Of a stretch of DNA of 64,000 nt, positions 16,334 to 24,258 are shown piece after piece. This stretch comes from Microbacteriaceae bacterium (GTDB lineage: Bacteria > Actinomycetota > Actinomycetes > Actinomycetales > Microbacteriaceae), in contig JANXTR010000028.1 of NCBI GenBank assembly GCA_025352325.1, forward strand, positions 1 to 64,000. The letters are read 5' to 3'. The translations under genes and the position numbers were made by a program. How positions within the stretch are numbered: position 1 is the first letter of the stretch; each line of letters starts with the position of its first letter. The notes beneath the pieces are model-generated. The model made no database searches. It was not told the origin of the DNA and worked only from the letters and a program-made list of their open reading frames with translations.

Positions 16334-17176
16334 ATGGGAACTGCTCTGGTCACCGGGGGCACCTCCGGCATCGGCGCCGAGTTCGCCCGCCAGTTGGCTG
16401 CCCGCGGACACGACATCGTGCTCGTGGCCCGCGACACCGGTCGTCTCGAGGCGATGGCCGCCGAGCTGCGCAGCCGTGGGCGTGCGGGCGGAGCGACGAC
16501 GGCGACCGCGACGGAGTCCACGACGAAGGCCACGGTCGAGATCCTCGTGGCCGACCTCGCCGACCCGGGCGACACGGATCGCGTGGCGGCACGACTGGCA
16601 GACCCGCTGCATCCGATCGACTGGTTCATCAACAACGCGGGTTTCCGCGTCTCGAGCCGCCTCACCACCCCGGATATCGCGGAGCACGATCGTGCGTTCG
16701 CCGTCATGGTGCGCGCTGTGCTGGTGCTGGGCGCCGCGGCCGCCGCGGCCATGCGCGACCGGGGCGCGGGCCGGATCGTGAACGTGGCGAGCATCAACGG
16801 ACAGCTCACACTGAGCAACTACTCGGCGATCAAGGCTTGGGTGCGCGTCTACAGCGAGTCGCTCTCGAACGAGCTGAGCGGAAGCGGCGTGACGGCCACC
16901 GCTCTCATGCCCGGCTGGGTACGTACGGAGTTCCATCAGCGCGCCGGAGCTACGAAGGGCGAGAAGGGGCGCGGCGGTATTCCGAACTTTTTGTGGCTCG
17001 AGCCCGAACTCCTCGTACGCGAATGTCTGCGCGACGTGGAAAAAAATCGGGTGATCTCCATACCGACTATTCGGTACCAACTGCTTTCCTGGTTGCTCAA
17101 GCATCTGCCCGACAGCACGGTGCGCGCCGTCTCGCGCAGGATTAGCCTGAGACGGAGCACCGCGGCCAGCAACTGA
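16334..17176 (+). CDS. Short-chain dehydrogenase, possible alkyl/acyl-DHAP reductase
   Basis: Classical SDR of 280 residues: TGGTSGIG near the N-terminus for NAD(P)H, NNAG, an active-site Ser in VASING, and Y163-x3-K167 in YSAIK. The C-terminal 40 residues are hydrophobic and basic (LLSWLLKHLP) and may attach to the membrane. ATG at 16334 has AAGG five bases upstream; the TTG at 16313 is less likely. It heads a plus-strand operon with an acyltransferase and an alkyl-DHAP synthase, divergent from the acyl reductase operon. That context suggests it reduces the ketone of alkyl-DHAP, but SDR family alone does not fix the substrate. Confidence 0.85.
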   Translation: MGTALVTGGTSGIGAEFARQLAARGHDIVLVARDTGRLEAMAAELRSRGRAGGATTATATESTTKATVEILVADLADPGDTDRVAARLADPLHPIDWFINNAGFRVSSRLTTPDIAEHDRAFAVMVRAVLVLGAAAAAAMRDRGAGRIVNVASINGQLTLSNYSAIKAWVRVYSESLSNELSGSGVTATALMPGWVRTEFHQRAGATKGEKGRGGIPNFLWLEPELLVRECLRDVEKNRVISIPTIRYQLLSWLLKHLPDSTVRAVSRRISLRRSTAASN

Positions 17177-17222
17177 CCGGGATCTCCGCACCACCGCAGT
17201 ATCGAAGTCAGGAAGGAAGCGC

Positions 17223-17939
17223 ATGCCCGCAGAGTCGCGCAATCGCTTCACCTCGCGATCCCAGGCGGCGGCCCGGTTTGTCGCCCAGCGCGGCATCCTC
17301 AAGGGTGTCGTCTGGGGCATGGAGCACGTCACCATCGTTGACGTGGAGAACCTGAAAGGCGTCACGCGCCCCTTCGTGGCCATCGCCAATCACACGAGCC
17401 ACCTGGATGCCCCGCTCATCATGGGCGCCCTGCCCCGGCCCCTCGCCCGTTACCTGGCCGCCGGCGCGGCGGGCGACTACTTCTTCGACGTCTGGTGGCG
17501 GCGCGGTTTGACCGCGCTGTTCTTCAACGCCTTCCCGGTCGATCGCAGCGGGAAGAACCCACGCAACATCAACGCGAAGATGCTGCTGCAGCACGATGTC
17601 CCGGTGCTTGTGTTCCCCGAGGGCACCCGGTCGAAGGACGGCACGATGGGCCACTTCAAGTCGGGTGGCGCCGCGCTCGCGTCCGCGACCGGCGTGCCGA
17701 TCTTGCCGATCGCGATCATCGGGGCCCACGAGGCCCACCCGCGCGGCTCCAAGTGGCCGAAGTCCGGCCGTCCGCTCGGAATCGTATTCGCGCCGCCGAT
17801 GCGCGCGCTCGAGGGTGAGAACCCGACCGAGTTCATGGCGCGCGTGCGGGCCGTCATCGCTGATCTGCTCGAACAGCATTCCGCCCGTATCCTCGGCACC
17901 ACGTCGCTGGGGACGAACTCAGAAGGAGACGCATCATGA
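17223..17939 (+). CDS. 1-acylglycerol-3-phosphate acyltransferase, PlsC family
   Basis: Glycerolipid acyltransferase of 238 residues. The catalytic HxxxxD box is HTSHLD at residues 57-62 and the phosphate-binding box FPEGTRS starts near 132. There is only one weakly hydrophobic region, so it is probably a peripheral membrane protein. The ATG at 17223 follows AGGAAG. Its stop overlaps the ATG of the alkyl-DHAP synthase gene (ATGA), which argues for a shared pathway. In ether-lipid synthesis it could acylate DHAP before alkyl exchange, or 1-alkyl-glycerol-3-phosphate at sn-2. General phospholipid synthesis is the alternative. Confidence 0.92.
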   Translation: MPAESRNRFTSRSQAAARFVAQRGILKGVVWGMEHVTIVDVENLKGVTRPFVAIANHTSHLDAPLIMGALPRPLARYLAAGAAGDYFFDVWWRRGLTALFFNAFPVDRSGKNPRNINAKMLLQHDVPVLVFPEGTRSKDGTMGHFKSGGAALASATGVPILPIAIIGAHEAHPRGSKWPKSGRPLGIVFAPPMRALEGENPTEFMARVRAVIADLLEQHSARILGTTSLGTNSEGDAS

Positions 17940-19645
17940 CCGATGTTCAACACATGAAGTGGTGGGGATGGGGCGTCGAAGGCGTCGGCTTCCATTGGGA
18001 AGACAAGCCCGGCTTTGCGCCATTCGTCGACTACGCCGTCGGCCTCGACCTGCGAGCCGCTCCCGTCATCAGCAAGCCCGACTTCGACAAGCTGACGGTT
18101 GCCGACTCGCTCGCGTCGTCCGCGTTCGTCGCTTCGCTGGCATCCATCGTCGGTGAGGCATATGTCTCCATCGACAAGATGGAGCGGGTCGTCCACACCT
18201 ACGGCAAGAGCATCCGGGACCTGATCCGCGTGCGAGCCAATCTGATCGAGCGCTCCCCCGACGTCGTCGTCTACCCGGCCGACGAGGTCGAGACGCAGCG
18301 CATCGTGGATGCCGCCGTCGCCGCCGATGTCGTCATCATCCCGTTCGGCGGCGGCAGCAACATCGCCAGCAGCCTGGAGCCGCGCTCCGACGAGACGCGG
18401 GTCGTGCTCTCCATCGACATGGGCCGGATGCGCGAGCTCCTGTCGATCGATGAGGAGTCCGGCCTCGCGGTCATCCAGGCCGGCGCGCTCGGCCCCGACC
18501 TCGAGGAGCAGCTCAACGGGAGGGGCTGGACCCTCGGCCACTTCCCTGACTCGTTCACGCACTCCAGCCTCGGTGGATGGATCGCGACGCGCTCCTCAGG
18601 CATGCAATCCGACAAGTACGGCGACATCGCCGACATCGTGCGCGGGCTGCACGTGGTGCGACCCAGCTCTCCGGGGCGCAGCGGCATCCTGGTGATCCGT
18701 CCGATCCCGAGCTCGTCGACCGGGCCGAGTGTCCGCGAAATGATCGTTGGCAGCGAGGGCCGTCTCGGCATCATCACCGAGGCGACTGTGCAGGTGCACC
18801 GCCAGCCGGCCAAGCGCGACGTCTACGCGTATTTCTTTCCCAACTGGGAGGCCGGAATCGCGGCAATGCAGGAGATCGCCGAGAGCGACGCGACGCCGTC
18901 CATCACGCGCGTCTCGGATGCTCGCGAAACCGGTTTCTCACTGGCGACCAGCAAGGAGAGCCATGGGCTCTCCAAGTTCCTCTCGGGCACCGTGCTCCCG
19001 TTCCTGATGCGCCGCAAGGGCTGGAATCTCGACGACATCTGCCTCTCGTTCATCGGGTACGAGGGTGGCGAGGCGCACGCGAAGCTTCAGAAGAAGCTCG
19101 TCGAACGTGTCGTCAAGAAGCACGGTGGCATGGGTGTCGGGAGCGGCCCGGGCGTGCTCTACGACCAGAAGAAGTTCGACACGCCGTACCTGCGCGACTT
19201 CCTGCTGGACCGGGGTGCGGCGGGTGACGTGTCCGAATCCGCCATGCCGTGGTCGAAGGTCAACCAGCTGCACGATGCTGTGCGCGTCGCGGCCGACAAG
19301 GCATTTGACGAGATCGGCATCAAGGGCTGGATCATGTCGCATGTTTCGCACTCGTACCACTCGGGTGCCTGCCTGTACTTCACCTTCTCGTTCGTCTTCG
19401 GAGACGATCCGATCGGCGAGTACAATGTCGTGAAGAGCGCCATCCAGCAGGCCTTCATCGACAACGGCGGATCGCTCTCGCACCACCACGGTGTCGGGCT
19501 CGAGCACGCGCCGTGGCTCGAACAGGACATCTCGCCGGAGGGTGTCGCGGTCATGCGCGGCCTGTTCGCCTCGGCCGACCCGGGCGAGAACTTCAACCCG
19601 CGCAAGATCGTGGCCGATGTGAAGGCGCCCGCGAAGGTCAGTTGA
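17936..19645 (+). CDS. Alkyldihydroxyacetonephosphate synthase-like FAD enzyme
   Basis: FAD-dependent enzyme of 569 residues that should replace the acyl chain of acyl-DHAP with a fatty alcohol, forming the ether bond. The PCMH-type FAD domain shows PFGGGSN near 135-141, and DSFTHSSLGGW...SSGMQSDKYGDI from about 204 matches the pattern of AGPS enzymes. The decisive mark is the triple-histidine LSHHHGVG near residues 514-521, which is characteristic of AGPS and not of D-lactate or glycolate oxidases of the same superfamily. A Tyr-rich stretch (ACLYFTF) precedes it. ATG at 17936 overlaps the acyltransferase stop. The fatty alcohol would come from the divergent reductase gene. No peroxisomal or signal sequence is present. 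Confidence 0.88.
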   Translation: MTDVQHMKWWGWGVEGVGFHWEDKPGFAPFVDYAVGLDLRAAPVISKPDFDKLTVADSLASSAFVASLASIVGEAYVSIDKMERVVHTYGKSIRDLIRVRANLIERSPDVVVYPADEVETQRIVDAAVAADVVIIPFGGGSNIASSLEPRSDETRVVLSIDMGRMRELLSIDEESGLAVIQAGALGPDLEEQLNGRGWTLGHFPDSFTHSSLGGWIATRSSGMQSDKYGDIADIVRGLHVVRPSSPGRSGILVIRPIPSSSTGPSVREMIVGSEGRLGIITEATVQVHRQPAKRDVYAYFFPNWEAGIAAMQEIAESDATPSITRVSDARETGFSLATSKESHGLSKFLSGTVLPFLMRRKGWNLDDICLSFIGYEGGEAHAKLQKKLVERVVKKHGGMGVGSGPGVLYDQKKFDTPYLRDFLLDRGAAGDVSESAMPWSKVNQLHDAVRVAADKAFDEIGIKGWIMSHVSHSYHSGACLYFTFSFVFGDDPIGEYNVVKSAIQQAFIDNGGSLSHHHGVGLEHAPWLEQDISPEGVAVMRGLFASADPGENFNPRKIVADVKAPAKVS

Positions 19646-19723
19646 GCAAACGGTCGGACGTCCGGGCGATGTGAGACGGATGCGGTGACGGAGCCGCATC
19701 CGAACTCGCGTACCTTTGAAGGG

Positions 19724-20641
19724 ATGTCAGCCTTCACCGTCTCCTCCGAGGTCGCCTCTGCGCTCGCCGCCGGCCGACCCGTCGTCGCGCTCGAGTCAAC
19801 GATCATTTCCCACGGCCTTCCCCGCCCCCGCAACCATGCGGCCGCGCTCGAGTTCGAGGCGCTGCTGCGCGACCGCGGCGTGACGCCGGCGACGGTCGCC
19901 GTGCTCGACGGCGTGCCGCAGATCGGGCTCGACGCCGAGGGCGTCCGCCGGATCGCCGAGGAGGATCTCGCGAAGGCCAGCGTCCGCGACCTCCCGATCC
20001 TGGCCGCACGCGGCGCCTCCGGCGCGACCACGGTTGCGGCCACCGCGCACCTCGCCGCGCTCGCCGGAGTCCGCGTCTTTGCGACCGGCGGCCTGGGCGG
20101 CGTGCACCGCGGCGCCTCGCAGACCTTCGACGAATCCGCCGATCTGCCCACGCTCGCCGTGACCCCGATTACGGTTGTCAGCGCCGGCGTCAAGAGCGTG
20201 CTCGACATCGCCGCGACCCTGGAGCGCCTCGAGACGCTGAGCGTGCCGGTCGTCGGCTACCGCACGACCCAGTTCCCGGCGTTCTGGCTGCGCGAATCCG
20301 GTCACCAGCTGGACTGGTCGGTGGAGTCCGCCGAGGAGGTCGCCCGCATCATGTCGGCCCGCGACGTGCTCGGCGGTCGTGAGGGAATCATCGTCGCCAA
20401 CCCGATCCCGCTCGAGCAGCAGTGGGACCCGCTCGAGCACGATCGCGTGCTCGCCACAGCCTTCGAGGCCGCCGAAAAGGCGGGGGTGCATGGCAAGGCC
20501 GTGACCCCGTTCCTGCTCGGCTTTATCGTGGAGGCCTCGGGAGGTCGCAGCCTCGAGGTCAACCTCGACCTGGCTCGCAACAACGTCCGCGTCGCCGCGG
20601 ACATCGCGACCGCCTGGTCGGAACTCCGGCTCTCGGCGTGA
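19724..20641 (+). CDS. psuG: Pseudouridine-5'-phosphate glycosidase
   Basis: Cytoplasmic enzyme of 305 residues that splits pseudouridine 5'-phosphate into uracil and ribose 5-phosphate. Family features include VVALESTIISHGLPRP at the N-terminus, GASGATTVAAT, the FATGGLGGVHRG loop, VVSAGVKSVLDI and the YRTTQFPAFW segment. The ATG at 19724 follows GAAGGG; the longer frame from 19685 lacks a binding site. Its stop overlaps the GTG of a PfkB kinase gene, giving the usual glycosidase/kinase pair for pseudouridine salvage. The uracil released could feed the upp gene 5 kb downstream. Confidence 0.95.
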   Translation: MSAFTVSSEVASALAAGRPVVALESTIISHGLPRPRNHAAALEFEALLRDRGVTPATVAVLDGVPQIGLDAEGVRRIAEEDLAKASVRDLPILAARGASGATTVAATAHLAALAGVRVFATGGLGGVHRGASQTFDESADLPTLAVTPITVVSAGVKSVLDIAATLERLETLSVPVVGYRTTQFPAFWLRESGHQLDWSVESAEEVARIMSARDVLGGREGIIVANPIPLEQQWDPLEHDRVLATAFEAAEKAGVHGKAVTPFLLGFIVEASGGRSLEVNLDLARNNVRVAADIATAWSELRLSA

Positions 20642-21543
20642 GCGAGCTCCTCGTGGATCCCGCGCGTCGTGTCGTCGTGTTCGGCGACATCGTCAACGAT
20701 GTGGTCGTCGTGCCGAAGACCGGGATCCGGGCGGACACCGACACCACGTCCACCATTCGACCGCGGCCCGGGGGTTCGGCGGCCAACACCGCGGCCTGGC
20801 TCGGCTCGCTCGGCACTCGAACCGACTTCATCGGAAGGGTCGGCCTCGCCGACATCGAGTACCACATCGGGGAGCTGCGCAAGCAGAACGTCGAGCCGCA
20901 CCTCGGCATCGCCACCGGGCTCCCCACCAGCACGATCGTGATCATCGTCGAGGGCGAGCGCCGCACGATGTTCACCGAGCGCGGAGCGAACCGGGCGCTG
21001 TCGTCGAAGGATGTGACCGACGAACTACTCGCCGGAGCCACCGTGCTGCACCTGACCGGGTACTCGCTGCTCGACGGAACGCGTGTTCCTGGCGTGCGCG
21101 AACTCATCGACAGGGCCCACGCGGCCGGCGTGACCGTATCGCTCAACCCGGGCTCCGCGGGGTTCATCGGCGACTTCGGGCCGACCGAGTTCCTGGCCGG
21201 GATCGTGGGGGCCGACATCCTGTTCGCCAACGTCCAGGAGGCGGCGCTGCTCTGCACCGAGACGACCCCGGAACGCATGGCGCAGGTGCTTTCCGCTCGT
21301 CACGGCCTCGCCGTCATCACGCAGGGCGCGGACAGCGTCTTCGTCTCCGAGGGCGGGAACAAGCCGATCAGCGTGCCGGTGCCGACCGTCCGGCTCGTCG
21401 ACCCGACCGGCGCGGGCGACGCGATGGCGGCCGGGTTCCTGAACTCCTGGATCGTGGAGCACGACATGCTCAAGGCCGCTCAGGCGGGCATCCTCGTCGC
21501 GGCGCGTGCCGTGATGCTGATGGGCGGCCGGCCGGCCATCTGA
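20638..21543 (+). CDS. PfkB family kinase, probable pseudouridine kinase
   Basis: Ribokinase-family sugar kinase of 301 residues. The N-terminal PfkB signature GGSAANTAAWLGSLG and the C-terminal DPTGAGDAMAAG, with the catalytic Asp, are both intact. GTG at 20638 overlaps the psuG stop by four bases, so the proteins are made together and the natural substrate is most likely pseudouridine, phosphorylated to feed PsuG. Other nucleosides or sugars cannot be excluded from the kinase fold alone. Confidence 0.88.
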   Translation: MSELLVDPARRVVVFGDIVNDVVVVPKTGIRADTDTTSTIRPRPGGSAANTAAWLGSLGTRTDFIGRVGLADIEYHIGELRKQNVEPHLGIATGLPTSTIVIIVEGERRTMFTERGANRALSSKDVTDELLAGATVLHLTGYSLLDGTRVPGVRELIDRAHAAGVTVSLNPGSAGFIGDFGPTEFLAGIVGADILFANVQEAALLCTETTPERMAQVLSARHGLAVITQGADSVFVSEGGNKPISVPVPTVRLVDPTGAGDAMAAGFLNSWIVEHDMLKAAQAGILVAARAVMLMGGRPAI

Positions 21544-21558
21544 CTCGGCTGCCGTTGG

Positions 21559-22968
21559 TCATTGCTTCGAGGCTTTGACGGCCTCGTAGGCGGCCAGCGC
21601 CTCGCGTCGTGACTCGGCGAGGTCGACGATCGGCGCGGGATACTCGGGGCTGAGTCGTTCGGGCACCCAGCGGTCCAGGTACTCGCCGGCCGGATCGAAC
21701 TTCGCCGCCTGCAGTTCGGGATTGAAGACGCGGAAGTAGGGCGCGGCATCCGCCCCGCTGCCCGCCACCCACTGCCAGTTTGCCGGGTTGCTGGCCTCGT
21801 CGGCGTCGACCAGGGTGTCCCAGAACCAGCGCTCACCGACCCGCCAGTCGATCAGCAGATTCTTGACCAGCAGGCTGGCAGCGACCATCCTCACGCGGTT
21901 GTGCATCACGCCGGTCGTCCACAGCTCACGCATGCCGGCATCGACGAGTGGGATGCCGGTGCGCCCCTGCTGCCAGGCCGCGAGATCCTCGGGGGTGGGC
22001 TGATCCCACGGGAACGCGTCGAACGCGGGGCGGAAGTTCTTCGTGGCGAGCTCGGGGGAGTGGAAGAGGATATTCCAGTTGAACTCCCGCCAGCCCACCT
22101 CGCTGAGGAACTTGGGCGCGTCCTTCCGCGCAGCCGCTGACAGCTCGCCGTGTTGGACGCGGTGCCAGATCTGCACCGGGCTCAACTCGCCGAAGCGCAG
22201 GTGCGGGCTCAGGCGCGAGGTGGCGTCGACGGCGGGTTCGTCGCGCCGGTGATAGTCGGCGAGGTGCTCGGTCACGAAGCGCTCCAGGCGATGATGAGCG
22301 GAGGCCTCCCCCGGCGTCCAGGACTCGCGCAGCCCACCTGCCCAGTCCGGCCGAGTCGGCAGCAGCCGCCAGTCGTCGAGATCGTCGCTCTCGAGGCGCT
22401 GCGCATGCCCCGGGATTCCGCGGGGAGCCGTTACCAGCTCGCGGACGGGCCGCTCCTGCGCCGCACGCCAGAACGGCGTGAACACCCGGTAGGGATTGCC
22501 CTCGGCCGTGGTCACCGTCCACGGCTCCACGAGCAGGTTGGCGGCGAAGCTCTCGACGGTGATCCCGCCGCCTGCGGGGCCGGTCTTGCGCAGCGAGGCC
22601 TTGAGGCGAGCGTCCACTTCGCGGCTGGCGCCGTAGCGGCGGTTCCAGAACACGGCGTCGGCCTCGGTCTCGCGCACGAGTCTCGGCAGTTCGGTCTCGG
22701 CGGCTCCACGGCGCAGCAGCAGTCGGCCGCCGCGCTTCTCGAGCTCCTCGCCCAGCGCGGAGAGGCTGCCATGCAGCCACCAGCGCGCCGCCCCGCCGAG
22801 CGGCCGGATGCCGGGGCTCACCTCGTCGAGCAGGTACAGCACGACGACCGCGCCGCCGGCCGCCGCGGCGCGTTCCACGCCGGCCCGGAGCGCCGGGTTG
22901 TCGGCCACGCGCAGATCGTCGCGCAACCAAACGATGCTCGAAGCTGCGGTCACGCCCTGGCTCGTCAT
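21559..22968 (-). CDS. Deoxyribodipyrimidine photolyase
   Basis: Light-dependent DNA repair flavoprotein of 469 residues that reverses cyclobutane pyrimidine dimers. The N-terminal antenna domain begins SIVWLRDDLRVADNPAL. The FAD domain includes the WREFNWNIL region, the VDAGMRELWTTGVMHNRVRM helix and NWQWVAGSGADAAPYFRVFNP near the C-terminus, all typical of class I CPD photolyases. The ATG at 22968 overlaps the stop of a MarR-family gene (ATGA), so the two are co-transcribed. Which antenna cofactor it uses is not readable. Confidence 0.94.
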   Translation of the reverse strand: MTSQGVTAASSIVWLRDDLRVADNPALRAGVERAAAAGGAVVVLYLLDEVSPGIRPLGGAARWWLHGSLSALGEELEKRGGRLLLRRGAAETELPRLVRETEADAVFWNRRYGASREVDARLKASLRKTGPAGGGITVESFAANLLVEPWTVTTAEGNPYRVFTPFWRAAQERPVRELVTAPRGIPGHAQRLESDDLDDWRLLPTRPDWAGGLRESWTPGEASAHHRLERFVTEHLADYHRRDEPAVDATSRLSPHLRFGELSPVQIWHRVQHGELSAAARKDAPKFLSEVGWREFNWNILFHSPELATKNFRPAFDAFPWDQPTPEDLAAWQQGRTGIPLVDAGMRELWTTGVMHNRVRMVAASLLVKNLLIDWRVGERWFWDTLVDADEASNPANWQWVAGSGADAAPYFRVFNPELQAAKFDPAGEYLDRWVPERLSPEYPAPIVDLAESRREALAAYEAVKASKQ

Positions 22969-23423
22969 GCGGGCGAGATCGGCGGCGCGCCCGCCCGCAG
23001 CTTGTTGCTGATCTCGATGAGGTCGCGCAACTCCTGCGAGCTGAGCACGGTCATCTTCTGGGCGATGGAGTGACTGTGCCGGGCTCCCACGCGACGGAAC
23101 TCGGCCAACCCCTCGGCCGTCAGGGTCACGACGGTGCCGCGCGCGTCATCCGGATCGCCGCTCTTGGTGACCAGATCGCGCGCCACGAGGCGGTCGAGCA
23201 GCCGGCTCACGCTCGGCTGGGTGAGAAGCAGGTGCTTGTTGAGATCCCGGATGCGCAACGCGTGACCGCTCTGGCGCGACAGGTTGAACAGCACGTCGTA
23301 CTCGGTGAGCGAGATGCCGTCATCGGGGAACTCGGCGCGGATCTGCCGGAGCACGGCGACCTGCGCGCGGTAGAGCGCCTCCCAGGCGTCCACGGCTTCG
23401 GAACGATCGCTCACGAGTCTCAC
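22965..23423 (-). CDS. MarR family transcriptional regulator
   Basis: Winged-helix regulator of 152 residues with the MarR pattern: recognition region IRDLNKHLLLTQPSVSRLLDRL followed by the beta wing KSGDPDDARGTVVTLT. No redox-sensing Cys is present. The start is GTG at 23423 or GTG at 23414, three codons later. It precedes and overlaps the photolyase gene, and a strong palindrome lies about 45 bases upstream, suggesting autoregulation of the pair. The signal it senses is unknown; a link to light or oxidative stress is only inferred from the partner gene. Confidence 0.88.
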   Translation of the reverse strand: MRLVSDRSEAVDAWEALYRAQVAVLRQIRAEFPDDGISLTEYDVLFNLSRQSGHALRIRDLNKHLLLTQPSVSRLLDRLVARDLVTKSGDPDDARGTVVTLTAEGLAEFRRVGARHSHSIAQKMTVLSSQELRDLIEISNKLRAGAPPISPA

Positions 23424-23440
23424 TCTAGAGTGGCCGCCCC

Positions 23441-23480
23441 ATCCTGTTCACGGGCCTGGAAATAGCCTGTTAAACAGGAT
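23441..23480 (-). promoter_or_regulatory. Candidate MarR operator
   Basis: A 13-bp palindrome, CCTGTTAAACAGG at 23466-23478, lies upstream of the MarR-photolyase operon. A second half-site ATCCTGTT at 23441-23448 mirrors AACAGGAT at 23473-23480. A separate 10-bp palindrome ACTCTAGAGT spans the start region at 23422-23431. MarR proteins typically bind such sites over their own promoter. Confidence 0.6.
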
Positions 23481-23593
23481 TGAGGGTCGACCGCAGAGGC
23501 GAGCGGCCGACCCTCTCCCTTGCACCAAGAGTGTCCTGCAATCACATTCCACGCTTCGCTGCCACAGCAAACAACTAACGCATCTGAAATATA

Positions 23594-23642
23594 TAACGGT
23601 GAGGTAACGGTGTCTAGTTACCAGAACGTTATTTTTCTGGGA
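23594..23642. promoter_or_regulatory. AT-rich control region with phased direct repeats
   Basis: TAACGGTG occurs at 23594-23601 and again at 23605-23612, eleven bases apart, about one helical turn. GGTAAC (23603-23608) is mirrored by GTTACC (23617-23622), and CCAGAA/TTCTGG form a small hairpin at 23621-23642. The block is much richer in AT than its surroundings. Eleven-base direct repeats are the style of OmpR/PhoB-family sites. It lies between the MarR gene and the nitroreductase-like gene. Confidence 0.45.
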
Positions 23643-23724
23643 GTTTTCCCGGAGGGGCCTCGGGGAGTCCCTGCGCGAGGCCGAGCGCAGCGAACGCGGG
23701 CCTGCGGATGCCAGGATCGGTGAC

Positions 23725-24087
23725 GTGACCTCATCCATCGAGCAGGCCCTCGCGGCAGACCGCGTCATCGACATCACCACGACCGGTCGCAAGACCGGCG
23801 AGGCCCGACGCATCGAAATCTGGTACCACCGGGTCGACGGCCGTCTCTACATCACCGGCACGCCGGGGGCGCGGGGCTGGTACGCCAACCTGCTGGAGCA
23901 CCCGGACTTCACCTTCCACCTCAAGGAGTCGACGCAGGCCGATCTCCCGGCGCACGCGACACCGGTGGTGGGTGAGGAGAAGCAGCGCGTGCTCGAGGCG
24001 ATCCTGGCGTCGCTCGCGGGCACGCTGACGCTTGATGCGGAGGCCAGCCCCCTGGTCGAGGTCACGATCGCGCCTGCCGCCGCCTGA
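23725..24087 (+). CDS. Deazaflavin-dependent nitroreductase-like protein (DDN family)
   Basis: A 120-residue single-domain protein with the split-barrel pattern of the F420-dependent DDN family: TTTGRKTGEARRIEIWY near the N-terminus, then YITGTPGARGWYANLLEHPDFTF. Such proteins reduce quinones or nitro compounds using the deazaflavin F420 and often sit at the membrane. The start is GTG at 23725. It is monocistronic, downstream of the phased-repeat region. Cofactor use is known for the family, not shown here. Confidence 0.82.
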   Translation: MTSSIEQALAADRVIDITTTGRKTGEARRIEIWYHRVDGRLYITGTPGARGWYANLLEHPDFTFHLKESTQADLPAHATPVVGEEKQRVLEAILASLAGTLTLDAEASPLVEVTIAPAAA

Positions 24088-24255
24088 GGCCTTCGCCGCT
24101 CCGGCTCGCCCCCTCCCGCACCGGGGACCACGCGAGGAACACCGGCTCGTCGTCGCCTCCGTCGAAGCGGTCGATCGTCGTCCCGGCTGGCTCGAAGAAG
24201 ACCTCGCCTGGCCCGACGACGATGATCTCGCCGCCGTCGACGCGGACGTAGGCCG
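24061..24255 (-). pseudogene. Possible cupin remnant
   Basis: A minus-strand frame without a credible start encodes a stretch matching cupin motif 2: GPGEVFFEPAG preceded by YVRVDGGE and followed by DDEPVFLAW. The metal-binding His of the motif reads Ile. Upstream, the frame runs into the coding region of the winged-helix gene and loses protein character. It may be the decayed end of a cupin gene, or an overlapping frame with fortuitous similarity. Confidence 0.35.
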
Positions 24256-24258
24256 CGA

